Of a stretch of 64,000 bases of DNA, positions 7,503-16,512 are shown one piece after another. A model generated the notes under the pieces. The model made no database searches. It saw only the letters and a program-made list of their open reading frames with translations, and was not told where the DNA came from. The DNA is from Clostridia bacterium (GTDB taxonomy: Bacteria > Bacillota_A > Clostridia > Oscillospirales > CAG-272), in the NCBI GenBank assembly GCA_017466455.1, contig JAFTUD010000016.1, forward strand, positions 1 through 64,000, in the 5' to 3' direction. The position numbers and the translations under genes were made by a program. Numbering within the stretch: the stretch's first letter is position 1; each line of letters starts with the position of its first letter.

Positions 7503-8537
7503 ATGAAAGAAAAAACTAAAAAAAGGCTTAAAATAGCCTCAATTATAATAGCGGTCCTTCTTGTAGCCTATCTGATAATCTTCCTACTCCCCAAGCCCCA
7601 AAATCACGAGGGCGATAACCCCATGCGTAAGGATGGCGAGCTACCGATTTTAATCGCACACGGTGGCGGAAATAAGGAATTTCCCGATAATACCCTTGAA
7701 GCGTTTTATAACGCATATAGCGTTGATAACAGAGTAATGATGGAAACCGATGTCAGCATCACCAAGGACGGCGTGGTTATCCTCTCTCACGACACAACGC
7801 TTGACAGAAAAACAAATGTAACAGGCAACATTGCCGACTGGAATTACTCCGACCTGATAAGCCAAGAGGTAGACTTCGGCTACACTAACCAAACCGATGA
7901 AAACGACCGCCTCGTTGAAGGCACACAAAGGGTTCATTTCAAGGGCGAGGACGGACAGGAAAAATACCCAACCGATGTCACATACCCCGACGGAGTGACC
8001 CCAAGGCACGAAACCGTATTTTTAGCAACAACCCTTGAGGAATTGCTTGTCGCATTCCCGAATAACCTCATAAATGTAGAGATCAAGCAAAGCGGAGAAA
8101 AGGGCATAGAGTGCGCAAATGCGGTAATAGAGCTTCTAAGAAAGCATAACGCCTTTGAAAGAGTAGCCCTCGCGTCATTCCATTCCGAAATATTTGACCT
8201 ATATCAAGAATATCTTGACAATGGCACAGTGCCAAGCACCTTTATGTGTTCACCCGGCACGGGCGGAATAATAAAGTATGTCGCACTTTATACCTTCGGT
8301 GTTGACCTCTTTTATACCGATGATGTAAGCGTATTCCAAATCCCAATGGAGGAATACGGCTTCAACCTCGCTAAAAAGGGACTTGTTAAAAACGCCCATA
8401 AGCATAATATCTCGGTTCAATACTGGACAATAAATGACATAGAGGATATGAAGACCCTCATTGAAATCGGCGTGGACGGAATAATGACCGACTATCCTCA
8501 CCGTCTGAAGCAGGTTTACGACTCCTATCAAAAATAA
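7503..8537 (+). CDS. Glycerophosphodiester phosphodiesterase, membrane-anchored
   Basis: 344 residues. An N-terminal hydrophobic segment (about residues 10-30) acts as an anchor. The GDPD signature is intact: AHGGGNKEFPDNTLEAF with the family's His-Gly and Glu, then ETDVSITKDGVVILSHD with metal-binding Glu/Asp and the catalytic His. Later strands contain NVEIKQ and the C-terminal YWTIND with DGIMTDYP, all standard. The family hydrolyses glycerophosphodiesters to glycerol 3-phosphate and an alcohol, on membrane lipids or teichoic-acid stubs. Ribosome site GAGG. A short hairpin (8545-8560) follows without a T tract, so read-through to the lipoprotein gene is likely. Confidence 0.9.
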   Translation: MKEKTKKRLKIASIIIAVLLVAYLIIFLLPKPQNHEGDNPMRKDGELPILIAHGGGNKEFPDNTLEAFYNAYSVDNRVMMETDVSITKDGVVILSHDTTLDRKTNVTGNIADWNYSDLISQEVDFGYTNQTDENDRLVEGTQRVHFKGEDGQEKYPTDVTYPDGVTPRHETVFLATTLEELLVAFPNNLINVEIKQSGEKGIECANAVIELLRKHNAFERVALASFHSEIFDLYQEYLDNGTVPSTFMCSPGTGGIIKYVALYTFGVDLFYTDDVSVFQIPMEEYGFNLAKKGLVKNAHKHNISVQYWTINDIEDMKTLIEIGVDGIMTDYPHRLKQVYDSYQK

Positions 8538-8544
8538 CATAAAC

Positions 8545-8560
8545 AGCCACACCTGTGGCT
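8545..8560. other. Short hairpin AGCCAC-ACCT-GTGGCT
   Basis: A six-base stem between the GDPD gene and the lipoprotein gene. It resembles the core of the true terminator at 9713-9742 but lacks a T run, so at most it would attenuate or protect the mRNA end. Confidence 0.5.
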
Positions 8561-8586
8561 AAAAATGCAAAAAAATGGAGGGTAAA

Positions 8587-9699
8587 ATGAAAAATAAAGC
8601 CTTTACATATTTGTTAATCACTCTTTTGATTATATGCGCAAGTCTTATTGTCAGCTGTGACATAGGCATAAATACTGATGAGGGCACGCCCTCAAGCATT
8701 CCTCAATACAACGAGGATGTTCAAATCGTTCCACCCGAAAGCATAGAAACTGAGAATTTCGTGGTAGATAAGGACAAAACCTATTACACATCTGCGGGCA
8801 TTTCCCTTTGGATGGAGGTGAATGGCGAATATTTAAAAATGGACTATTTCACCCTTGATGGAAATAAGCGAATTTATGATAACTTGTATTTTTATAAGGA
8901 TGACTATTTCTATATGGTTACGGATGACGCCAAGTATTTGTATGCCAGCCTTAGTGGCTCGGAAAGCTCCGAGTATGCCGAGGTAGAAAAGCAGGATGGC
9001 GAGGATGTCCAAATCAACATAAAAAAGCAGGGCATATATAAGCTTATTTTTGATGCCGATACTCTAAAATTTGACATAGAGTACAAGGCGGATATTGAAA
9101 CGCCCGTGTACTATCCAATGAAAAGCTGTAGCGTTTATAGTGTAACTGCTGAAAAATGGACTGAAATGAGCGTTAATCCCTTGAACGAGGATGAATTTTG
9201 TATTAAAGACTTTGCCTTAGAAAAGGACAAGTCGATTAGCTTTTTTAGCAATATCCATACAAGCAATTACAAGGTTACATTAGAAGAAAGCTGTAACAAT
9301 AAGCACGCCTCAGCAAGAAAAACCGAGGTTAAGATTAACATCGGTGGCACATACAATATTTATGTAAATAAAAAGACCTATGTTGTCCGCCTTGAGCTAC
9401 AAAATCCCGATACAGCCTCGTATTCCTGTATGTACTACGACGGAAATGACATTGCTCCTGTCGATCTATATGAGCAGGGTACGCCGTATATTTTCCACAA
9501 GAGAATAGAGGTTACGGATACATATGAAGCTATGCCCAAATTTTACACCTCAGCCTATAGAGAATATGCTCTTGATGTTGCTGAAGCAAGCGTGGTGAGC
9601 AAGACAGGCAAAAGCTATTATTTTAGAAAGACTGGCACCTACGACCTGATAATCAACCTTAAAACCTTTGAAATCACGATTGAACAGTTACCCGAATAA
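8587..9699 (+). CDS. Lipoprotein with three repeated beta modules
   Basis: 370 residues from the ATG at 8587. An earlier in-frame ATG at 8575 lies inside the ribosome site GGAGGG, so 8587 is the better start. The signal peptide ends in lipobox VSCD. The mature part has about three similar modules, each closing with a G-x-Y-x-(hydrophobic) strand and then an IE-type strand: GIYKLIFDADTLKFDIEY, GGTYNIYVNKKTYVVRLE and TGTYDLIINLKTFEITIE. The pattern recalls SusE/SusF-type starch-binding modules, though I cannot assign a family. It was probably part of the GH30-GDPD unit and ends at the terminator at 9713-9742. Confidence 0.75.
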   Translation: MKNKAFTYLLITLLIICASLIVSCDIGINTDEGTPSSIPQYNEDVQIVPPESIETENFVVDKDKTYYTSAGISLWMEVNGEYLKMDYFTLDGNKRIYDNLYFYKDDYFYMVTDDAKYLYASLSGSESSEYAEVEKQDGEDVQINIKKQGIYKLIFDADTLKFDIEYKADIETPVYYPMKSCSVYSVTAEKWTEMSVNPLNEDEFCIKDFALEKDKSISFFSNIHTSNYKVTLEESCNNKHASARKTEVKINIGGTYNIYVNKKTYVVRLELQNPDTASYSCMYYDGNDIAPVDLYEQGTPYIFHKRIEVTDTYEAMPKFYTSAYREYALDVAEASVVSKTGKSYYFRKTGTYDLIINLKTFEITIEQLPE

Positions 9700-9712
9700 A
9701 AATTAAGTCGCC

Positions 9713-9742
9713 AAAAACAGCCACCTCTGTGGCTGTTTTTTG
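9713..9742 (+). terminator. Rho-independent terminator
   Basis: AAAAACAGCCAC-CTCT-GTGGCTGTTTTTT: perfect stem with T tail. Confidence 0.9.
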
Positions 9743-9879
9743 ATAAAAATAGCAAGCTTAAAGCCACAAAATTCAATATCACCTCAAAGAAAGCATGCTA
9801 AAAGCCCCAAGCCCCGCCCGCCACAAAAAAGCCCAATTATAGCCCCAATAAATTAACATAAAATTCTTTGCAAAAGTGC

Positions 9880-9908
9880 TTGCATATTTTTAATTTATAT
9901 GCTAAAAT
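9880..9908 (+). promoter_or_regulatory. Promoter of the miaB-mutSL operon
   Basis: -35 TTGCAT, 17-base spacer, -10 TAAAAT. Its position rules out the in-frame ATG at 9899, which would lie inside the promoter, and favours 9947 as the miaB start. Confidence 0.7.
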
Positions 9909-9946
9909 ATTATTTACATATATTTTTTATTATAAAAGGTAAACCA

Positions 9947-11341
9947 ATGCTTGAAAATTTTGTTGAACCAAGCGCGTTAGCTCAACAGGCAGAATATGCC
10001 GAGCGTGTTCGCGCTCATACTAAGGGTAAGGACCTTAGCGCATTTGTAATAACCCTTGGCTGTCAGCAAAACGAAGCGGATAGCGAAAGGATACGGGGAA
10101 TTTTGACCTCTCTCGGCTACGAAATCACCGAGGATGAGAAAATTGCCGATGTAATCATAGTCAATACCTGCGCAATCAGGGAGCACGCCGAGAAAAGGGC
10201 TCTTTCCATAATCGGCAGATATAAGCATAATAAGACAAGAAATCCGAATACAATAATCGGCGTATGCGGATGTATGCCACAACAGCCCCACCGCGCCGAA
10301 CAGCTGAAAAATTCATACCACTATGTTGATTTCGTTTTCGGCACATCCGCCTACTATCGCCTTCCCGAATTTATCTTAAACACCATCGAGGGTAAAAAGC
10401 GCATCTTCATCTCCGAGGGGGACAAGCCCAAAATTGCCGAATCCCTACCCGTAAAGCGCCAATGCGCGCACCGTGCGTGGGTCAGCATTATGTATGGCTG
10501 TAATAACTTCTGTACCTACTGCATAGTTCCCTATGTAAGAGGAAGGGAAAGGAGTCGCCTGCCCGAGGATATTATCGCCGAGGTAAAATCGCTTGTTGAT
10601 AGCGGATGCCGTGACATTACCCTGCTCGGTCAAAATGTAAATTCCTACGGCAAGGAGCTTGGCGAGGGTATTGATATTGCATACCTTCTTGAAAAAATCT
10701 CAATGCTTGAGGGTGACTTTTGGGTTCATCTGATGACATCGCATCCAAAGGATGCCTCAAATAGACTTATTGAGGCGCTCACCTACGGTAAATGCGCTAA
10801 CCACTTCCACCTGCCCCTTCAATCGGGCTCGGATGAGGTTTTAAAGCGTATGAACAGGCACTACGACACCGAAAGATACCTCTCAATCGTTAGTAAGCTC
10901 AGAGAAAAGCGCCCCGACATCACCCTTAGCACCGATATTATCGTCGGCTTCCCGGGGGAGAGCGAGGAGGACTTTGAAAAAACGCTTGAAATCATAAATA
11001 CCGTGCAGTATGACCTTGTGTATTCCTTCATATTCTCACCAAGAAAGGGAACTCCCGCTAACGAAATGCAGGACCAAATCCCCGAGGACATAAAAAAGGC
11101 GAGATTTGAACGCTTGAGCGAGGCTCAAAACGAAATATCAAGGAAGAAAAACGAGCAAATGATAGGCAAAGCTGTAAGAGTGCTCGTTGACGGAAGGAGC
11201 AAAAACAACGATAAGACCTACACCTCTCGTACCGAGGGTAACAAAATCGTGCATTTTGAATCCGATACTGACTATACAGGAAAATTCATAAATCTCAAAA
11301 TCACTCGTGCAGACACATTTGCGCTGTACGGTGAAATATAA
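9947..11341 (+). CDS. miaB: tRNA-2-methylthio-N6-dimethylallyladenosine synthase
   Basis: 464 residues from the ATG at 9947 (ribosome site AAAAGG). This radical-SAM enzyme adds a methylthio group to i6A37 of tRNAs that read UNN codons. Domains in order: UPF0004 with its three cluster Cys in TLGCQQNEAD, NTCAIR and GVCGCMPQ; the radical-SAM barrel with C185-x3-C189-x2-C192 (CNNFCTYC) and the following VRGRERSR; and a C-terminal TRAM domain (about 400-464). MiaB rather than MtaB or RimO is indicated by the sequence style and by the neighbours: B. subtilis also has its miaB (ymcB) next to ymcA and mutSL. First gene of the operon. Confidence 0.95.
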   Translation: MLENFVEPSALAQQAEYAERVRAHTKGKDLSAFVITLGCQQNEADSERIRGILTSLGYEITEDEKIADVIIVNTCAIREHAEKRALSIIGRYKHNKTRNPNTIIGVCGCMPQQPHRAEQLKNSYHYVDFVFGTSAYYRLPEFILNTIEGKKRIFISEGDKPKIAESLPVKRQCAHRAWVSIMYGCNNFCTYCIVPYVRGRERSRLPEDIIAEVKSLVDSGCRDITLLGQNVNSYGKELGEGIDIAYLLEKISMLEGDFWVHLMTSHPKDASNRLIEALTYGKCANHFHLPLQSGSDEVLKRMNRHYDTERYLSIVSKLREKRPDITLSTDIIVGFPGESEEDFEKTLEIINTVQYDLVYSFIFSPRKGTPANEMQDQIPEDIKKARFERLSEAQNEISRKKNEQMIGKAVRVLVDGRSKNNDKTYTSRTEGNKIVHFESDTDYTGKFINLKITRADTFALYGEI

Positions 11342-11362
11342 AAAACAAAGGAGAAGTTAATC

Positions 11363-11767
11363 ATGGAAATCATGGAACTTGCAACACAGCTTGGACAGGC
11401 TATTAAGGCTGATGAAAGAGTTACAAAAATGAACGAGGCAATGAACGCATATAACACCGACTCTGCACTTCAGGGTCTTATGCTTGAGTTCAATGTTCAG
11501 CAAACCGCCCTTCAGGAGGAGTATAAGAAGGAGAGCGTTGACCAAGCCGTTATTGAGTCTATTGAAAACAGAATGAACGAGCTTGTAGGTCAAATCACCG
11601 CATCCGAGGTTTACCTGAACGCTGCAAAGGCGCAAAAGGAAATGGATGACTTTATGAGTGCAGTTTACGGCGAAATCGAATTCCAAATCACAGGAAGAAG
11701 ACCCTGCTCACACGACTGTGGCTCATGTGGCTCCGATTGCGGACATCACCACCACGACGGGGAATAA
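11363..11767 (+). CDS. YmcA/YlbF (RicA/RicF) family regulator with Cys/His tail
   Basis: 134 residues. Residues 1-110 are the all-helical YlbF/YmcA fold. In B. subtilis the relatives YlbF, YmcA and YaaT form the RicAFT complex, which carries iron-sulfur clusters and steers RNase Y processing, sporulation and competence. The C-terminus here is CSHDCGSCGSDCGHHHH, four Cys and several His, a plausible metal or [4Fe-4S] ligand set like the C-terminal Cys of RicA. The position between miaB and mutS matches ymcA of B. subtilis, so YmcA (RicA) is the more likely identity. Ribosome site AAAGGAG; 21 bases after miaB. Confidence 0.85.
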   Translation: MEIMELATQLGQAIKADERVTKMNEAMNAYNTDSALQGLMLEFNVQQTALQEEYKKESVDQAVIESIENRMNELVGQITASEVYLNAAKAQKEMDDFMSAVYGEIEFQITGRRPCSHDCGSCGSDCGHHHHDGE

Positions 11768-11789
11768 TCAGAAACGGAGATAAAACAGT

Positions 11790-14372
11790 ATGACGTCAAT
11801 GATGCTACAATACCTTGACATAAAGAAGCAGTATAAGGACTTTATACTGTTTTATCGTCTTGGTGACTTTTACGAAATGTTCTTTGATGATGCTATCTTG
11901 GCATCGAGAGAGCTTGAGCTTACGCTGACAGGCAGAGATTGCGGAGAGGCGGAGCGTGCGCCAATGTGCGGAGTTCCGTATCATAGCGCCGAGGGCTATA
12001 TCGGTAAGCTTATTTCCAAGGGCTATAAGGTCGCAATTTGCGAGCAGATGGAGGACCCCGCAACCGCGAAGGGTCTTGTTAAGCGCGAGGTAGTTCGTGA
12101 AATCACCCCGGGAACGGTGTTTGAAAGCGACCTGATCCCCGCCAACCGAAACAACTATCTTTGCGCCCTTTACATAAAGGGGGCAAGGGTCGGTGCGTGC
12201 TTTGCCGACATCTCAACGGGCGAAATCCACGCAACATCACTTGAAAATGAAAACAGCAAAATCCTAAACGAGCTCGGCACATACTCACCAAAGGAAATTA
12301 TCGTAAATGTACCGCCTCAAAGCGCTATCCATATTTGCGAGTTTGCGAAAAACCGCTTGGGCGCACTCTGCGCATGCGATAGCGAATCTCTTTTTGATGC
12401 CACCACGGCAACAAACAGAATAAAGGAGCAATTCGGAAGCGAATTTCTCGTTAAGTACGAAAATGACGAGCCTATGCTTTATGCAGTAGGAGCGATACTT
12501 GAATATATCTGCGTAACTCAAAAGACGCAGGATATATCATATATGAACAATTTGAATGTCTACGGTGAGGGTCAATATCTTGAAATGGACCTTAACACAA
12601 GACGAAATCTTGAGCTTTGCGAAACCATGCGTAACAAGGAAAAGCGCGGTAGCCTTTTCGGCGTGCTTGATAAGACAAAGACCGCAATGGGCGCGCGTAT
12701 GCTTCGTAGCTTTGTGGAGCATCCGCTTCTTGATGTAAAGAAAATCACAATGCGCCAAAGCGCAATTGCAGAGCTTGTTTCTAACTTTGTCCTAAAGGAG
12801 GAGCTTTGCACCCTTCTTCAAGGCGTTTTGGACCTTGAGCGTCTTATGACCAAGGTAGTATACGGCACAGCAGGAGGCAAGGACCTTCGTGCAATATGCT
12901 CAACAATATCGGTAATCCCAACAATAAAGGAGCTTCTTTTTGAGTGCAAATCACCCGAGCTTGTGAGCATAAGAGATAATCTTGACGGGCTTTACGACAT
13001 CTACACCGCTATTGATGAAGCAATAGTTGACAACCCACCGTTTTCCATCCGAGAGGGCGGAATTATAAGAGAGGGCGCGCGCGAGGATGTTGATAACCTC
13101 AGAGAAATAATGACAAACGGCAAGGGCTGGATAACAAGGATTGAGGAGCAGGAGCGCGAAAAAACAGGAATTAAAACGCTCAAAATCTCCTATAACCGTG
13201 TTTTCGGCTACTATATTGAGGTAACTAAATCCCTGATTAGCCAAGTGCCCGAGCATTACATAAGAAAGCAAACACTGTCAAACTGTGAAAGATATATCAC
13301 CGAGGAGCTAAAGGAGATGGAAAGCACCGTGCTTAGCGCTCAGGATAGACTCGCACAGCTTGAATACGATATATTCATAGCACTTCGCGATGAGGTGGCA
13401 AGCAACCTTAAGCGTATCCAAAGGAGCGCAGCACTCCTTGCTAAGCTTGACGCATACCTGTCCCTTGCCGAGGTCGCTACAAAAAATAACTATGTTTGTC
13501 CCGAGGTTGATTACAGCGATGTTATCGACATTAAGGACGGACGCCACCCGGTTGTAGAGCAGTTTGTAAGGGATAGCTACTTCGTGCCAAACGATACATA
13601 TCTGAATACAACAACCGACCGCTTAGCCCTTATAACAGGACCTAATATGGCAGGTAAGTCCACATATATGCGTCAAAGCGCGCTTATTGTGGTAATGGCG
13701 CAAATCGGCTCATTCGTTCCCGCAAAGAGCGCGAGAATAGGCATAGTTGATAAGCTCTTTACCCGTGTAGGCGCATCTGATGACCTTGCCTCGGGTCAGT
13801 CAACCTTTATGCTTGAAATGACCGAGGTTGCATATATTCTTGAAAATGCGACAAGGCGTAGCTTCATAATCTACGATGAAATCGGCAGAGGCACAAGCAC
13901 CTTTGACGGAATGAGCATGGCAAAGGCTATTGCCGAGCATACCGCAAGCAAGAAAATCGGCGCAAAAACAATGTTTGCAACTCACTATCACGAGCTTACC
14001 TCGCTCGAGGATGAGATTGACGGAGTCGTAAACTATAACATAGTAGCTAAGAAGCGCGGAGATGACATCATCTTCCTTCGTAAAATCGTAAAGGGACCGA
14101 CCGACGATAGCTACGGCATTGAGGTTTCCAAGCTCGCAGGAGTTCCAAACGAGGTAGTAAAGCGCGCAAGGGCAATCCTTTCCGAAATTTTGAAGCAGGG
14201 TGGCGCACCCGTTGCCCCTTCTTCTAAAAAGAGCGAGCCGGGCATGGAAATGTCAATAGAGGACATAGGCGTTTACGAAATTGCCGACAGAGTGAAGAAA
14301 ATAGACATAAACACATTGACCCCTATTGAGGCAATGAACTTTATATTTGAGCTTAAAAAGCTAATTAACTGA
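11790..14372 (+). CDS. mutS: DNA mismatch repair protein MutS
   Basis: 860 residues, full length. The mismatch-binding domain opens with MLQYLDIKKQYKDFILFYRLGDFYEMFFDDA and carries the Phe-x-Glu wedge (FYEMF). It is followed by connector, lever and clamp domains, then the ABC-type ATPase with Walker A GPNMAGKS (617-624), the signature region around ASDDLASGQSTFMLEM and Walker B IIYDEIGRGTSTFDG. A C-terminal tail with a helix-turn-helix dimer region closes it. It recognises mispaired bases and recruits MutL. Third gene of the operon, 22 bases after the YmcA/YlbF-type gene. Confidence 0.97.
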   Translation: MTSMMLQYLDIKKQYKDFILFYRLGDFYEMFFDDAILASRELELTLTGRDCGEAERAPMCGVPYHSAEGYIGKLISKGYKVAICEQMEDPATAKGLVKREVVREITPGTVFESDLIPANRNNYLCALYIKGARVGACFADISTGEIHATSLENENSKILNELGTYSPKEIIVNVPPQSAIHICEFAKNRLGALCACDSESLFDATTATNRIKEQFGSEFLVKYENDEPMLYAVGAILEYICVTQKTQDISYMNNLNVYGEGQYLEMDLNTRRNLELCETMRNKEKRGSLFGVLDKTKTAMGARMLRSFVEHPLLDVKKITMRQSAIAELVSNFVLKEELCTLLQGVLDLERLMTKVVYGTAGGKDLRAICSTISVIPTIKELLFECKSPELVSIRDNLDGLYDIYTAIDEAIVDNPPFSIREGGIIREGAREDVDNLREIMTNGKGWITRIEEQEREKTGIKTLKISYNRVFGYYIEVTKSLISQVPEHYIRKQTLSNCERYITEELKEMESTVLSAQDRLAQLEYDIFIALRDEVASNLKRIQRSAALLAKLDAYLSLAEVATKNNYVCPEVDYSDVIDIKDGRHPVVEQFVRDSYFVPNDTYLNTTTDRLALITGPNMAGKSTYMRQSALIVVMAQIGSFVPAKSARIGIVDKLFTRVGASDDLASGQSTFMLEMTEVAYILENATRRSFIIYDEIGRGTSTFDGMSMAKAIAEHTASKKIGAKTMFATHYHELTSLEDEIDGVVNYNIVAKKRGDDIIFLRKIVKGPTDDSYGIEVSKLAGVPNEVVKRARAILSEILKQGGAPVAPSSKKSEPGMEMSIEDIGVYEIADRVKKIDINTLTPIEAMNFIFELKKLIN

Positions 14373-14401
14373 CCCCGAGAGGGAAAGAGAGGAGTGAAAG
14401 C

Positions 14402-16486
14402 ATGGCGAGGATAAATGTTCTCGGCTTTGATGTTGCCAACCTAATAGCCGCAGGCGAGGTCGTTGACCGTCCCTCGTCAGTTGTCAAGGAGCTTATTGAA
14501 AACTCCATTGACGCAGGAGCTACCTCACTTACAGTTGAGGTAAAGAACGGCGGTAAGACCTTTATTCGTATCACCGACAACGGATGCGGTATTGAATTTG
14601 ATGACCTTCCCACCGCGATTTTGCGACACGCCACGAGTAAAATCAAGGACGCAACCGACCTTGACTCAATAATGACCCTCGGCTTCAGAGGAGAGGCGCT
14701 TTCCGCAATTTCCTCGGTTGCCAAGGTAAGAATAATGTCAAAAACAAGCGATTGTGAGCTTGGCGGATTTTTGGAGTGCCACGCAGGCGAGGTTCTGAGC
14801 CACATAAAAACATCCTGCTCCGAGGGCACAACAATCATCGTTGAGGAGCTTTTCTATAATGTTCCCGCCCGTAAAAAATTCTTAAAATCCGACAAGGCAG
14901 AGGCAGGAACCGTCAGCGCAGTCGTTGAAAAGGTCGCATTGTCAAGACCCGATATTGCCTTCCGCTATATCCTTGACTCCGAGGTCAAATTTGTCACAAG
15001 GGGCGACGGAAATCTTCAGAATGCTATCTATGCAGTCCTTGGCAAGGAAATTGCAAAAAGGCTTATCAAGGTTTCAAGAAGGGAAAACGGAATAAGCGTT
15101 GAGGGATATATCTCAACCCCCGAAATAAACAGGGCAAACCGCAACCTTGAAAACTTCTATATAAATTCAAGATTTGTGAAAAGCAAGACAATGGGCTCCG
15201 CGCTTGAGCAGGCATACCAGTCCTATATCCCAAGCGATAAGTTCCCGTTTTGCGTGCTTAATCTTGAAATCGACCCAACCCTCGTTGATGTCAATGTTCA
15301 CCCTGCAAAATTAGAGGTTAAATTCTCAAACGAGAGTGTTATATTCACCGCAGTTTACTATGCAGTGCGTACCGCCCTTGCGGGTAATGTTGTCCGCCCC
15401 GAGCTTTATGAGGGCGCACAGGGTAGCGCTACGCCAATTTCAAGCACACAGTTCCCCGTAGCGGACAGAAACGCACCCGCACCCGAGGCTGTGAAATTTG
15501 ACAGTAACAGTAATATAGGCATATTCCGTCAAAGGGGAGCAGGGCTTGACTACACAGGCTTTGATCCGCAAAAGGGATACGGAGAGAGCAAGCCTCTTGA
15601 AATAAATAACGATAAGGCGCAGGGCGAAAAGCCACAAAGCGCAGATACATCACGCCTTGCTTTCGCATATGATGAGAGCGAGCAGGCAGGCTCAGGCGCA
15701 ACCGAGCAAATCAACGGACAGTGCGCCCCAAGCGACCTGCAAAATAGCATCGTAAGCAATACCCCTGCACAAAATACCTACTCGGCTGACTCCGATATAA
15801 GCAACATCGCACGCTCCGATGCAAGCGATAGCACCGAGGCTGATGGAGAGGGAGTACCGCAGGCACAGTCCTTTATCACCGAGGATGAGCGTAGAATTAT
15901 CGTTCCCGACTATAAAATAATAGGCGAGGCGTTTAATTCATATGTAATCGTTGAGCTTGGCGATACAATGTATCTCATTGACAAGCACGCCGCCCACGAA
16001 AGAATAATCTTCGAGGACTTAAAGAAAAAAATTAAGGGGGCAAGCCCGTCGTCGCAATTACTTATGATACCTATTGAGGTTTATCTCACCTCTGATGAGC
16101 TTGGCGCGCTTGATGAGTGGCAGGACGATATAAAAAAGGTAGGCTTTAGCGTTGAGGTAAACGGCTCAAGGGCAAGCATTACCGAAATTCCCTCGGAAAT
16201 AGAGCAAAACTCCGCAAAGGACACGCTTGTAACGCTCCTTTCACGCCTTGCATCGGGCGAGGGAGATGCGCAAAGCGCAAGATATGAGGTTTTTGAAAGG
16301 GCGCTCTATCAAGCATCGTGTAAATCCGCAATCAAGGCGGGGCGTATCTATGATGAGGGTCATATTAAGTGGATATGCGACAGAGTATTGACGCTTGATA
16401 ACATAAAATATTGCCCACACGGAAGACCTGTCGCGCTTGAAATGACGAAGCACTTCCTTGAGAGGCAATTTGAAAGAATAAAGTAG
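14402..16486 (+). CDS. mutL: DNA mismatch repair endonuclease MutL
   Basis: 694 residues. The N-terminal GHKL ATPase shows ELIENSIDAGA, DNGCGI and GFRGEALSAISSVA. A long low-complexity linker (about 340-490) leads to the dimerisation/endonuclease domain. The nicking motif D-x-H-A-x2-E-x4-E is present as DKHAAHERIIFE (Asp527 on), with the partner motifs SCKSAIKAG and CPHGRP near the C-terminus. It is therefore the nicking type of MutL found in bacteria without MutH. Ribosome site GAGAGGAG. It lies directly after mutS and before tgt. Confidence 0.97.
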   Translation: MARINVLGFDVANLIAAGEVVDRPSSVVKELIENSIDAGATSLTVEVKNGGKTFIRITDNGCGIEFDDLPTAILRHATSKIKDATDLDSIMTLGFRGEALSAISSVAKVRIMSKTSDCELGGFLECHAGEVLSHIKTSCSEGTTIIVEELFYNVPARKKFLKSDKAEAGTVSAVVEKVALSRPDIAFRYILDSEVKFVTRGDGNLQNAIYAVLGKEIAKRLIKVSRRENGISVEGYISTPEINRANRNLENFYINSRFVKSKTMGSALEQAYQSYIPSDKFPFCVLNLEIDPTLVDVNVHPAKLEVKFSNESVIFTAVYYAVRTALAGNVVRPELYEGAQGSATPISSTQFPVADRNAPAPEAVKFDSNSNIGIFRQRGAGLDYTGFDPQKGYGESKPLEINNDKAQGEKPQSADTSRLAFAYDESEQAGSGATEQINGQCAPSDLQNSIVSNTPAQNTYSADSDISNIARSDASDSTEADGEGVPQAQSFITEDERRIIVPDYKIIGEAFNSYVIVELGDTMYLIDKHAAHERIIFEDLKKKIKGASPSSQLLMIPIEVYLTSDELGALDEWQDDIKKVGFSVEVNGSRASITEIPSEIEQNSAKDTLVTLLSRLASGEGDAQSARYEVFERALYQASCKSAIKAGRIYDEGHIKWICDRVLTLDNIKYCPHGRPVALEMTKHFLERQFERIK

Positions 16487-16512
16487 TAAAACCACGCAAA
16501 AAGGAATAAAAT

